Assembly: GCA_964006375.1 (NCBI GenBank)
Contig: OZ023262.1
Coordinates: 93,728,476 to 93,792,475 of the forward strand
Source: Tillus elongatus
Taxonomy: Eukaryota > Arthropoda > Insecta > Coleoptera > Cleridae
DNA: 64,000 nt
Direction of reading: 5' to 3'
Shown: positions 32,141-42,650 of the stretch, in pieces
Position numbering within the stretch: the stretch's first letter is position 1
Layout: each line of letters opens with the position of its first letter
Position numbers and translations under genes: made by a program
Notes under the pieces: model-generated
Told to the model about the DNA's origin: nothing
The model's input: only the letters and a program-made list of their open reading frames with translations
Database searches by the model: none

Positions 32141-32559
32141 CGAACATTTTTTTTTGTATTTTAATGCATGCAAAAATGTTCTATGTATGAGAAACCATTA
32201 GTTAAATGTTAAATTCATGTAATAGAAGATTTATGCAGATTGCCTATTTAACATTATTGGTACGGCCTATTACTAAAATTAATACTTTTAATTCAAACAT
32301 ACCTTGAAGATCAGTTTTACAGGTGCTAATGCGCGATTAATTAACGAATTCTTTAAAAAATGCCACCAGCGGTATGTCTCTATTATCATAAAAAATATTC
32401 AAAATAATTTAGTCGCCCAAAACTCAATTTTCTATAAAGCCAAAAAATTACTGCAAGTCTCTTTGAAAGAAAGTTGTATTACAAATTCTATTAAAGTTAC
32501 AAAAGCGTTCCAGAATAAAACTTAATTACTACTTGGAGAATGAATGCATGTATCTGCCA

Positions 32560-32700
32560 AATTATAAACGTGGCAAGTATTTTTTCTTATTAATTGCCTG
32601 GATGATTTCGCTTTAGTCAATCTAATCGGAGCGGTTTTCCAAACAACAAAAAATGCAAATTATAGGTATCAATAATAAGAAAATGTTTACTGAAAATTAT
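32560..32700. repeat. TIR-family internal fragment
   Basis: TCTTATTAATTGCCTGGATG and neighbouring sequence match 1620-1720, 2470-2560, 53320-53360 and 60420-60500. Confidence 0.5.
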
Positions 32701-32818
32701 TATTTTAGACTCAATGGTTACAAAGTTATTCAGACGTTTTAAAGTAAAAAAAAATAGATCTTAGTTCAAACGTATGAAATCTGGACGCTATTATTTCTAC
32801 CAAATACTAAATATTATT

Positions 32819-32824
<6 letters not shown>

Positions 32825-32900
<76 letters not shown>
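32825..32900. repeat. (TA)n array
   Basis: About 75 bp. Confidence 0.97.
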
Positions 32901-32903
<3 letters not shown>

Positions 32904-33240
32904 TTAAAGCTAGTGAAATTAAACAAAATGTTACGTGTATCGTGTGGGAATCGCAAGTACTCTACCGCTGAACCATGGATGATAGCTAATAAATTGTTGG
33001 TTTACGCGGTACTCATAGAGACGAAAACTTGCTGCTTCAGAAAATTTTATATTATATCCTAAAAGTAAATGTAAGTAAGCAGCTAATTACAGAATGACTC
33101 GTAGTTGAATTGTGACTTGATAATTCGACCGTTGACTGTATTTTTAAGTCTAAGGATAAGAAACAAATTGCTGTAGAGTCAGAGACGTGAACCGATTTCT
33201 TGCATTCTTTTATATCTTCTCATATCTATATATTAATATA

Positions 33241-33575
33241 CAGGGTGGCGCATTGAAAACGAAACAGACCGATTTGCGTCCAGAATTTTTTTTTTAAGGA
33301 ACGCTGAAATACGTCAATTTTAATATTGAGGGGGACATGTTTCGACATAAAACTCAACTTTGTCCAATCAACCTCTTGAGGGTGGTGATAACAACCCTTG
33401 TATTTTAAATAGGGAACGTGGGTCGAGTGTCACATCATTTGAAAGCTCGTTCTTTTCTGAATTCAGCACACTAATTTTTTTGGAAGTTTTATTAACTCGT
33501 TTAAAAATTATTCACAGTTGGATTTGCAAGAACGTATTTCATTCTTCTGATAAGAAATGCACAAATTAGTTAATT
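33241..33575. repeat. Mariner-like TIR, left
   Basis: Inverted partner of 44920-45259, with about 80-85% identity by eye. Confidence 0.8.
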
Positions 33576-33625
33576 TTTTGTTAAAAAAAACTAAAAAAAC
33601 AAAACCAAACGTTCAAAAATGTTTA

Positions 33626-34465
33626 TTCAGTTAAGTAAGTGTTCAAATTGTTGACCACCAGCTTCCATACAAAAATACACATTTTCTTCAAAACGAGCTC
33701 TGACATTCTGGAGCATTTGTGGAGTTATTAGACGGCGTTCTTCAACAATGCGTCGCTGTAATTCTTAAAGAGACTCCGGTTCTGTTGAGAAATTTCTACT
33801 CTTTGAATGGCCCCATAGAAAGAGGTCTAAAGGAGTTAAAGCCGGTAATCCAGGGGGTGACTCAATATCACCTCTACGCCCAATCCATTGCTCTGGAAAG
33901 TCTCTGTTCAAAAACTCCCTTACACATTGTGAAAAATACGGAGGAGCTCCATCTTGTTGAAACACTTATTGATTTTCTTGATAGCGTTCATCATTTTCAA
34001 CAACGTCAATTAGTAGAGGGTAAACGATATCTTCTAGTGACTCCAAATACGTTTCGACACTCGAATTGTCATCAAGAAAAATTGGTCAGATTAAACGATC
34101 TCCAAAAATGCCAGTCCAGACATTCAGTTTTTGTGGAGTTTGAGTGTGGACTTCGTAAAAATTTCTTGGATTATTATCTGCCCAATAACGACAATTATGA
34201 CGATTGGCTGTAGAGTTTAATAAAAACGTACCCTCGTCTGAAAAACAGATATTGAACAAAAAGTTCCCGTTATCAGCTATTCGTGCAGTCATAACTTCAC
34301 AAAACTCCAGCCGCCGATCAAAATCATCTTCATTCAGTTGTTGTACAAGATGAATTTTATACGGGTGAAATTTATGATGCTTTAATATTCGCTGAATAGT
34401 TCTGCTTTTGATGTTTGAAAGAGTGGCCAATTTTCTCGTGCTCAAAGTTGGGTCTGCAGCAATTT
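33626..34465 (-). pseudogene. Mariner-like transposase, middle and C-terminal part
   Basis: Read on the minus strand: STRKLATLSNIKSRTIQRIL is a helix-turn-helix linker, FSDEGTF holds the first catalytic Asp, FQQDGAPPYFS the second, and LTPLDLFLWG the region of the third. In place of the family's usual SPDLTPLD it reads LPALTPLD, so the third Asp looks lost. Internal stops lie near 34085 and 33964, and a last stretch ends QQFEHLLN at a stop at 33626. The N-terminus lies beyond the inserted element, at 44577-44790. The enzyme would cut and paste at TA sites; this copy is dead. Confidence 0.8.
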
Positions 34466-34471
34466 GTCCTT
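34466..34471. repeat. 6-bp target duplication GTCCTT, left
   Basis: Identical to 44571-44576 and directly adjacent to AGT at 34472. Confidence 0.85.
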
Positions 34472-34499
34472 AGTAGGTATTCCGTCACTTGAGGCAGAC

Positions 34500-34670
34500 A
34501 GGAAGTGGGGGCGGAGCCCCCACCCCCACTCCTCCCCTAGTGGGCGGAGCCCCACCCCCTTGTGGGCGTGGCCACGCCCCAAGATGGCGGACCAAAAATG
34601 GCGGGCCCAAAATGGCGGACCAAAAATGGCGAACCCAAAATGGCGGAATAAAAAATGGCGGCCTAACCTG
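34500..34670. repeat. GC-rich terminus with nested inverted repeats and ATGGCGG array
   Basis: GGGGGCGGAGCCCCCACCCC and its near-inverse flank CTCCTCCCCTAGTGGG. GGGCGTGGCCACGCCC (34564-34579) is a perfect 16-bp palindrome. Then come about seven units built on ATGGCGG, spaced 12-14 bp (AAGATGGCGG at 34581), resembling YY1 sites. The mirrored copy is at 44375-44540. It may act as a promoter or as protein-binding ends. Confidence 0.75.
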
Positions 34671-34969
34671 TGATACCTTAAGCTGACATATATACCCCTG
34701 ACATTATAAAAATGGCGGCTTTCGTTCTTAAAGATGGTGCCTTTCGCTTTTAAAGATGGTTGAAGACTCCATTATTTAAAGTTACGTCACTCCAACCTTT
34801 AGAGCCGACAAATGAGAGTGAGGTTGATAAGCGAGAATAATGGTATAGGTCGAAGACTCCATGATTTAAAGTTACGCCCCTATTAAAACAAACCATACAT
34901 AAAGCTTTTGTTATTAGACATAAGACATAATAATTAATATGTTTAATATTAGACAGACTATTAGATTTC

Positions 34970-35225
34970 GCATAGAAATTAGCCGAACGCCACAATTGTT
35001 ATATGGGTAGGTTCTAAAATAACACACAGAGGTCGTTGGCAAACAAAAGAAGGAAGTTCAGAAACCAAAGAGACAACAGGTTCAAATAGGAAACCAAACT
35101 TAAATATCGTAGAGACAATAGAGGTCGCTGGCAAAACAAAGAAGGAAGCTCAGAAACAAAATGGACAACAGGTTCAACTCTTAAAAATAGGAACTTTTTT
35201 AGCCTTATGTGTGGGCGCGGCAAGT
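34970..35225. repeat. Direct-repeat block, copy 1
   Basis: AATTAGCCGAACGCCACAAT, then units with AGAGGTCGTTGGCAAACAAA and GACAACAGGTTCAAATAGGA, ending TTAGCCTTATGTGTGGGC. Repeats at 35818-36150 in the same arm. Confidence 0.8.
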
Positions 35226-35398
35226 CTAACCTGAGATGACGTAATCAAATTCAAAAGCCAACTAACCTGTATTAGGCAAACGAGGAACCGCTATTTAAAA
35301 TAAGGAACCGCTATTTAAAATAACATGCGTAATAAGAAGTAAATTATTAGCAATAAAATATAAACGACTTATCTAACCTGAGAAGTATATGAAAATTC

Positions 35399-35422
35399 GC
35401 TAACAGAACGCACTTGCTGCGT
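35399..35422 (-). repeat. TIR-family motif inside the palindrome arm
   Basis: ATGAAAATTCGCTAACAGAA then CGCACTTGCTGCGTTC. Its mirror copy is at 43620-43642, so it was present before the arms were duplicated. Confidence 0.65.
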
Positions 35423-35817
35423 TCAGCTTATTTATGTAAAAAGTAGTAGACCAACTCACCAAACATAGTCATCGCCTTCAAACATAGGACCACACTAGCA
35501 CTTAATTTTTTAAAACACCAACACCAATGTTCACGCTTTACACAAAATAACTAGTTCCATATTAATAACACCTGTAAACAGATTTACAAAAGAGCAATGC
35601 GTTATGTAAGACCTATAGCCTCTCCAGCTATTAAAAAATAACCCTGTTTTATTTAAATGTAATCAAACAGTAATACACTTAAACATCTGATGCATTTTAG
35701 GTAAGAGTCAAAAAATTATTAAACACATAATTATCACGACCGCGCCCGACTGATGATTTAAACTATTAATAGCGGGCTATTCACCTAAACCGGAAACACT
35801 CTTGATAACGGTTAAAG

Positions 35818-36150
35818 ATTTCGCATAGAAATTAGCCGAACGCCACAATTGTTATATAGGTAGGTTCTAAAAATAACACACAGAGGTCGTTGACAAACAA
35901 AATAGACAACAGGTTCAAATAGGAAACCAAACTTAAATATCGCAAAGACAATAGAGGTCGTTGGCAAACAAAAGAAAGAAGTTCAGAAACAAAATAGACA
36001 ACAGGTTCAAATAGGAAACCAAACTTAAATATCGTAGAGACAATAGAGGTCGCTGGCAAAACAAAGAAGGAAGCTCAGAAACAAAACGGACAACAGGTTC
36101 AACACTTAAAAATAGGAACTGTTTAGCCTTATGTGTGGGAGCGACAAGTA
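35818..36150. repeat. Direct-repeat block, copy 2
   Basis: Same units as 34970-35225 with one extra internal unit of about 85 bp. Confidence 0.8.
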
Positions 36151-36310
36151 GTTGATTTTATTTTGAAAGAGATACAGGTTCGATTCCTGACATATGCTCC
36201 TTGATATGGTAGCGTCAAACAAATACAAAGAGGTACCGAATAACTAAACACTAAGCTTAGAAACAATGGTTGGTTATAGGTTCAATTCCTTTCTTAGTTT
36301 AAAGCTAACC
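36130..36310. repeat. Two T-arm-like (tRNA-like) sequences
   Basis: ACAGGTTCGATTCCTGA (about 36175) and TATAGGTTCAATTCCTTT (about 36265) look like tRNA T arms. Short acceptor-like pairings exist (GGAGC/GCTCC; ACTAAG/CTTAGT), but the spacing is too short for normal tRNAs. Confidence 0.35.
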
Positions 36311-36389
36311 CCCCACGTGTTTAGTGGCATGTTACTCGTCTAAGTAAGCAGAAGTAAAAAATGGCGACTAAATTAAGAGAAAAAACTTA

Positions 36390-36950
36390 AAACCCTTATC
36401 GCGGAAGATCCGTGAGATGTACTATAGAACCAACACATGCACAGTGTCAAGGAGGCCAAATCAAAGTGGAATATACAATAAAATGACCACTTCCGGTCTA
36501 AACTTTAAATCCTTATATCTTTTGAACGGAAAGTGATAGAAAGGAACCGGCTTCAAAAATATATCGTTTCGTAACAAGCTCTACAAGAAAATGCGATAAA
36601 AAACTTCAAATCCTTATCGCGGAAGATCGGTGAGATGTACGATAGAACCAATACATGCACGGTGTTAAGGATGCCAAATCAAATTGGAATATACAATAAA
36701 ATGGCCACTTCCGGTCTAAAGTTTAAATCGTTATATCTTTTGAACGGAAAGTGATAGAAAGGAACCGACTTAAAAAATGTATGTTTCGTAACAAGGTCTA
36801 CAAGAAACTGAGATAAAAACTTCAAACCCTTATCGCGGAAGATCGGCGAGATGTACGATAGAACCAATACATACACGCTGTTCAGCAAAGCAAACTCTAC
36901 AAACATATTCAATAAAAATGTTACTTCCGGTAGACACTTCCGGTATAGCT
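36390..36950. repeat. Tandem repeat, period about 217 bp
   Basis: CTTATCGCGGAAGATC recurs at 36395, 36613 and 36829. Each unit carries CACTTCCGGT, an ETS-type site in inverse orientation, and TTTGAACGGAAAGTGATAG. The mirrored set is at about 42090-42650. Confidence 0.85.
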
Positions 36951-37423
36951 ATTCTTAGAGCTACATACATGTGCGACACCTCAAAATAAACGTCTTGTTG
37001 AACAGAAGAAATATAATATTTAAGTAAGTCAGAACAAGCTGTGTTAACACCGTAAAACAACACACTCTCTTAGACTTAATGAAGCTACTTTCAGAGAAAA
37101 TTTCAACCATACCATAAAGAACACTATTCAATAGCGTATTTAAATGTTGACTACATCAAGTGATGCGTGCTACAGACAAATTTTAGTACACCCTCTTAGA
37201 CTTATTGAAGTTGACGGCACAGACAGCTGTCAAGCGTACCTAACAAACCAAAGTAAATATGTCTTGAAGAACAGTCTTGAATTACCCTAAACCAACACAT
37301 CTCTATCATTTCAGAGTAATCTTAACCATGTGACCAGTCAAAATCTTGAAGTGTAGCTTTTATGTATATGAGATATAAAATAAGAAAACTAAAGGTTGAT
37401 TGCCTATTACAACAGTCAGCTGA

Positions 37424-37792
37424 AGGAACATTTGGGTTATCGGAATACATAAGCCAAATGTTCCAACCGAAGGAGTCCACTTAGACACATCTCCAGGGGC
37501 TCGGAATACCGATGCCCTAAAAACGGACGCAACATCTCAAGTAACACCAGCAACAGCTACATACGTATTAAACATTGGTGGAGCGCGCGGTGAAAACAAC
37601 ACGATATCTGGTACATATGTGTGCAAAGATTTGATATTAAAGTTGGCTTGTTGGATAACCAATCATTTTTATGAAAAATGCAACAATTTTTATTTCTGCG
37701 TAAGCGAATGTAATCAGAAATATAGAACCAACCTTCAAGAAACCGAAAAAATGATGAGAACATTAAGAACAAACATTCCGATACCGAAGTGA
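37424..37792 (+). pseudogene. KilA-N-like fragment, first copy
   Basis: An open frame of about 122 codons without its own start. It reads VPTEGVHLDTSPGARNTDAL, then GTYVCKDLILKLACWITNHF and YEKCN, a pattern like the C-terminal half of KilA-N/MSV199 domains of large DNA viruses (GTYV..., I..WIS..F). It ends IPIPK at a stop. The second copy starts about 300 bp downstream. Assignment is by remembered motif only. Confidence 0.4.
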
Positions 37793-38066
37793 TCCTAAAC
37801 ACACCATATGATGCAAATTCTGTAAATCTCTTTAACAGAAGAAAAACAGAAGTCAAACACCGTAAGACAAATAGAACCGACGTACATAACAGATGTGTCT
37901 GAGGAGAAACGTATTCAGAACCTTATTGAGTTTACTAAGTTTTAAGTATACGAATAGAACAGTCTATGTACCAACCAGGACAACACAACTAACCAACCAA
38001 CTGTTTTTGAGGTGTAACCTTTATGTATGTAATTTAATTTTCGCTGGTGTAAAATAAATGTAAAAA

Positions 38067-38465
38067 GTGTTATATAGCAAAACCAAAGATTTAATTGCCT
38101 ATCACAACAAGCTGACCGAACAGTGTGACCAACGGAATACCGATACCCTAAATATTTCAACCGAAGGAGTCCACTTAGAGTCATCTCCAGGGAGCCGGAA
38201 TACTAGCCCCCTAGAAGTGTCGGAAGCAACATTTCAAGTAACACCTAAAACTGCTACATACTTGGTAAAAATGGGTGGAGCTCAGACTGTAAACGACTTG
38301 ATAGGTGGTACATATGTTTGCAAAGATTTGATACTAAATTTAGCCTGTTGGATATCCAATCATTTCTATGAAAAGTGCAACCAACCAACTAACCAACCAC
38401 CCAACCAACCAACCAACGTTGAGGGGCGTAGAGATAGCAAGCTATCTACAAGTGGACCCCTCTGA
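38067..38465 (+). CDS. KilA-N-like protein fragment, second copy (132 codons)
   Basis: Frame from ATG 38067: MLYSKTKDLIAYHNKLTEQ, then NISTEGVHLESSPGSRNT, GTYVCKDLILNLACWISNHF and YEKCN, then Asn/Gln/Pro/Thr repeats. It is paralogous to 37424-37792 (same EGVHL...SPG...GTYVCKDLIL order), so the gene was duplicated in tandem. The right arm keeps only its end (41129-41323, minus). It points towards the centre and converges on the PolB-like ORF. KilA-N proteins bind DNA in large DNA viruses; function here is unknown. Confidence 0.4.
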   Translation: MLYSKTKDLIAYHNKLTEQCDQRNTDTLNISTEGVHLESSPGSRNTSPLEVSEATFQVTPKTATYLVKMGGAQTVNDLIGGTYVCKDLILNLACWISNHFYEKCNQPTNQPPNQPTNVEGRRDSKLSTSGPL

Positions 38466-38578
38466 ACCTATGATGTTAATAATGGATTAAGAGATTGAAT
38501 TGGTACGTGTTTATATTGAAGGCTTGCATGCTACGTACAAGTGTCTGAATATATGATGGTAATGATGAGTTAAGATAT

Positions 38579-38965
38579 TTAATTGACATGTATTAAAGGC
38601 TTAGCGGTTTTCACTTGAGTCATCGTCATTCGAAAACTATTAGAACGAAAACCAGGTCCTTTACTCTGGTATATCTTACTCAGTAGGAACCAAATGTCTT
38701 CGAAAACAACATTCTTTGCTTTTCTGAAAGGCAAGTGAGCAGCCCCCTTGTCGAACCCCTCCGAGCTAAAGGTAAACCCCACTCTGTCTTCGGGATCGAC
38801 ATCATGGACTATATGACTCACAATATCTTTAATACGATCTCTGACCCACTTCTCTGGATCGTTGACATCGTCAGGTATATCGTGTAGTCTAAAGCATACG
38901 CTTCGTCTATCAAGTTTAAACTTCTTATTGGAGGTCACTGTATCTTCAAGTATTTGGAATGCCAT
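38579..38965 (-). CDS. PolB N-terminus-like ORF, left arm (128 aa)
   Basis: ATG at 38965, reading away from the palindrome centre. Features are RSVCFRLHDIPDDVNDPEKW, then DRVGFTFSSEGFDKGAAHLP, FRKAKN and IYQSKGPGF. The order (VG-[FLI]-T-F, Phe-Arg, a hydrophobic helix, QS, then Phe-rich end) matches my recollection of the N-terminal region of Polinton-type protein-primed DNA polymerase B. The exonuclease and polymerase domains are absent: it stops after TAKPLIHVN. The right-arm copy encodes the identical protein. It could be a truncated polymerase or a short protein kept by selection. Confidence 0.45.
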   Translation of the reverse strand: MAFQILEDTVTSNKKFKLDRRSVCFRLHDIPDDVNDPEKWVRDRIKDIVSHIVHDVDPEDRVGFTFSSEGFDKGAAHLPFRKAKNVVFEDIWFLLSKIYQSKGPGFRSNSFRMTMTQVKTAKPLIHVN

Positions 38966-39227
38966 TGTTTCGTGCTACACAACTGACTGTGTTGGTTAAA
39001 GGACCGAAGTTTAGCCTCGTGTTTATTAAAGACTAAAGTTTAGCAGGTACTATTTGTTTTCACCTTCACTGCTGGCTACCGACTGAACCTTAGCGGACGC
39101 TCCTCGTCTTAATATTCGACAAAACAACACAGATAACACAACTTATTGTTTTCACCTTCACTGTTGGTTAACGACTGAACCTTAGTGGACGCTTCACGTC
39201 TTAATATTCAACAGACAACAATGACAG

Positions 39228-39432
39228 CTGTCATACAGCTGTCTGACATGACAGACAGCTGTCATACAGCTGTCATACAGCGGTCATACAGCTGTCTAAC
39301 AGCTGTCTAACACAGCTGTCTAACACAGCTGTCTAACACAGCTGTCTAACACAGCTGTCTAACACAGCTGTCTAACACAGCTGTCTAACACAGCTGTCTA
39401 ATACAGCTGTCTAACACAGCTGTCTAATAGGG
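39228..39432. repeat. CAGCTGTCTAACA tandem array, left arm
   Basis: About 11 units of 11-14 bp built on ACAGCTGTCTAAC, itself containing the palindrome ACAGCTGT. An inner set reads GACAGCTGTCATACAGCTGT. The right-arm array (40200-40370) has about three fewer units. Confidence 0.85.
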
Positions 39433-39659
39433 CAGACATATGTCTAACACATGTCTAGCAGATGGGTAACAGTCACTCTTTTGCGGAACATAAACTGAAT
39501 GTTTTTAAGTCAAACAAGAAGAAAACAATTTAAAACACATCTACGATGACCATGAGGCAGCCTACATGGACTTTGAACAATTTTTAAAAATAGATGCGGC
39601 CAGGTTAGTTGATTAACCATCCAGGTCAGTCACAGCTGACGCTATAAATAAAAACGATG

Positions 39660-39975
39660 CTGGAAGCGAGTGACGTCACAAGAACCGGTGGTGCATGTGC
39701 CCAGGTTAGACCTCCAAGCTTTCCAGGTTAATACCGGGTTAGCTCCATGACAAGGTGGTGGACCAGTCGGGTTAGCTAAGAGTCGGGGTGGTGGAACGGT
39801 CGGGTCAGCTAGGCTCCGGTCGCCTAGCTGACCCGGTTCCACCACCCCGACTCTTAGCTAACCCGACTGGTCCACCACCTTGTCATGGAGCTAACCCGGT
39901 ATTAACCTGGAAAGCTTAGAGGTCTAACCTGGGCACATGCACCACCGGTTCTTGTGACGTCACTCGCTTCCAGCA
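39660..39975. repeat. Palindrome centre, loop of about 7 nt
   Basis: The arms meet at 39815-39821 (TCCGGTC) with AGCTAGGC on the left and GCCTAGCT on the right. The only asymmetry near the centre is 3 extra bases on the left (39797-39800). TGACGTCA, a CRE-type palindrome, lies 150 bp out in both arms (39670, 39955). Confidence 0.9.
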
Positions 39976-40199
39976 TCGTTTTTATTTATAGCGTCAGCTG
40001 TGACTGACCTGGATGGTTAATCAACTAACCTGGCCGCATCTATTTTTAAAAATTGTTCAAAGTCCATGTAGGCTGCCTCATGGTCATCGTAGATGTGTTT
40101 TAAATTGTTTTCTTCTTGTTTGACTTAAAAACATTCAGTTTATGTTCCGCAAAAGAGTGACTGTTACCCATCTGCTAGACATGTGTTAGACATATGTCT

Positions 40200-40370
40200 G
40201 CCCTATTAGACAGCTGTGTTAGACAGCTGTATTAGACAGCTGTGTTAGACAGCTGTGTTAGACAGCTGTGTTAGACAGCTGTGTTAGACAGCTGTTAGAC
40301 AGCTGTATGACCGCTGTATGACAGCTGTATGACAGCTGTCTGTCATGTCAGACAGCTGTATGACAGCTGT
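40200..40370. repeat. CAGCTGTCTAACA tandem array, right arm (inverse)
   Basis: About eight units, mirror of 39228-39432. Confidence 0.85.
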
Positions 40371-40628
40371 CATTGTTGTCTGTTGAATATTAAGACGTGA
40401 AGCGTCCACTAAGGTTCAGTCGTTAACCAACAGTGAAGGTGAAAACAATAAGTTGTGTTGTCTGTGTTGTTTTGTCGAATATTAAGACGAGGAGCGTCCG
40501 CTAAGGTTCAGTCGGTAGCCAGCAGTGAAGGTGAAAACAAATAGTACCTGCTAAACTTTAGTCTTTAATAAACACGAGGCTAAACTTCGGTCCTTTAACC
40601 AACACAGTCAGTTGTGTAGCACGAAACA

Positions 40629-41015
40629 ATGGCATTCCAAATACTTGAAGATACAGTGACCTCCAATAAGAAGTTTAAACTTGATAGACGAAGCGTATGC
40701 TTTAGACTACACGATATACCTGACGATGTTAACGATCCAGAGAAGTGGGTCAGAGATCGTATTAAAGATATTGTGAGTCATATAGTCCATGATGTCGATC
40801 CCGAAGACAGAGTGGGGTTTACCTTTAGCTCGGAGGGGTTCGACAAGGGGGCTGCTCACTTGCCTTTCAGAAAAGCAAAGAATGTTGTTTTCGAAGACAT
40901 TTGGTTCCTACTGAGTAAGATATACCAGAGTAAAGGACCTGGTTTTCGTTCTAATAGTTTTCGAATGACGATGACTCAAGTGAAAACCGCTAAGCCTTTA
41001 ATACATGTCAACTAA
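40629..41015 (+). CDS. PolB N-terminus-like ORF, right arm (128 aa)
   Basis: Identical in length and amino-acid sequence to the left-arm ORF at 38579-38965, reading outwards on the plus strand. The two genes are divergent, with the 1.66-kb palindrome centre between their starts. Confidence 0.45.
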   Translation: MAFQILEDTVTSNKKFKLDRRSVCFRLHDIPDDVNDPEKWVRDRIKDIVSHIVHDVDPEDRVGFTFSSEGFDKGAAHLPFRKAKNVVFEDIWFLLSKIYQSKGPGFRSNSFRMTMTQVKTAKPLIHVN

Positions 41016-41128
41016 ATATCTTAACTCATCATTACCATCATATATTCAGACACTTGTACGTAGCATGCAAGCCTTCAATATAAACACGTACCAATTCAAT
41101 CTCTTAATCCATTATTAACATCATAGGT

Positions 41129-41460
41129 TCAGAGGGGTCCACTTGTAGATAGCTTGCTATCTCTACGCCCCTCAACGTTGGTTGGTTGGTTGGGTGGTTG
41201 GTTAGTTGGTTGTTTGCACTTTTCATAGAAATGATTGGATATCCAACAGGCTAAATTTAGTATCAAATCTTTGCAAACATATGTACCACCTATCAAGTCG
41301 TTTACAGTCTGAGCTCCACCCATTTTTACATTCGCTTACGCAGAAATAAAAATTGTTGCATTTTTCATAAAAATGATTGGTTATCCAACAAGCCAACTTT
41401 AATATCAAATCTTTGCACACATATGTACCAGATATCGTGTTGTTTTCACCGCGCGCTCCA
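41129..41460 (-). pseudogene. KilA-N-like region of the right arm, fused by a deletion
   Basis: Mirror of 37570-38465 lacking about 554 bp. The first paralogue's CVSEC region (41335) runs directly into the second paralogue's MGGAQTVNDLIGG region, out of frame. The junction shares GTAA. Confidence 0.6.
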
Positions 41461-42089
41461 CCAATGTTTAATACGTATGTAGCTGTTGCTGGTGTTACTT
41501 GAGATGTTGCGTCCGTTTTTAGGGCATCGGTATTCCGAGCCCCTGGAGATGTGTCTAAGTGGACTCCTTCGGTTGGAACATTTGGCTTATGTATTCCGAT
41601 AACCCAAATGTTCCTTCAGCTGACTGTTGTAATAGGCAATCAACCTTTAGTTTTCTTATTTTATATCTCATATACATAAAAGCTACACTTCAAGATTTTG
41701 ACTGGTCACATGGTTAAGATTACTCTGAAATGATAGAGATGTGTTGGTTTAGGGTAATTCAAGACTGTTCTTCAAGACATATTTACTTTGGTTTGTTAGG
41801 TACGCTTGACAGCTGTCTGTGCCGTCAACTTCAATAAGTCTAAGAGGGTGTACTAAAATTTGTCTGTAGCACGCATCACTTGATGTAGTCAACATTTAAA
41901 TACGCTATTGAATAGTGTTCTTTATGGTATGGTTGAAATTTTCTCTGAAAGTAGCTTCATTAAGTCTAAGAGAGAGTGTGTTGTTTTACGGTGTTAACAC
42001 AGCTTGTTCTGACTTACTTAAATATTATATTTCTTCTGTTCAACAAGACGTTTATTTTGAGGTGTCACACATGTATGTAGCTCTAAGAA

Positions 42090-42650
42090 TAGCTATACCG
42101 GAAGTGTCTACCGGAAGTAACATTTTTATTGAATATGTTTGTAGAGTTTGCTTTGCTGAACAGCGTGTATGTATTGGTTCTATCGTACATCTCGCCGATC
42201 TTCCGCGATAAGGGTTTGAAGTTTTTATCTCAGTTTCTTGTAGACCTTGTTACGAAACATACATTTTTTAAGTCGGTTCCTTTCTATCACTTTCCGTTCA
42301 AAAGATATAACGATTTAAAGTTTAGACCGGAAGTGGCCATTTTATTGTATATTCCAATTTGATTTGGCATCCTTAACACCGTGCATGTATTGGTTCTATC
42401 GTACATCTCACCGATCTTCCGCGATAAGGATTTGAAGTTTTTTATCTCATTTTCTTGTAGAGCTTGTTACGAAACGATATATTTTTGAAGCCGGTTCCTT
42501 TCTATCACTTTCCGTTCAAAAGATATAGGGATTTAAAGTTTAGACCGGAAGTGGTCATTTTATTGTATATTCCACTTTGATTTGGCCTCCTTGACACTGT
42601 GCATGTGTTGGTTCTATAGTACATCTCACGGATCTTCCGCGATAAGGGTT
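42090..42650. repeat. ~217-bp tandem repeats, right arm (inverse)
   Basis: Mirror of 36390-36950, with ACCGGAAGTGG in the plus orientation. Open frames here (75-98 codons) are shared by both arms but look like repeat read-through. Confidence 0.8.

Noticed and set aside
36130..36310. Two functional tRNA genes
   Set aside because: T-arm-like sequences exist, but D and anticodon arms do not fit a cloverleaf.
36679..37063. Frames of 75-98 codons in the palindrome arms
   Set aside because: They lie over the 217-bp tandem repeats and have no recognisable domain; mirrored presence follows from the palindrome.
39228..39432. CRISPR-like array
   Set aside because: Units are 11-14 bp with no variable spacers; it is a simple tandem repeat in a eukaryotic element.
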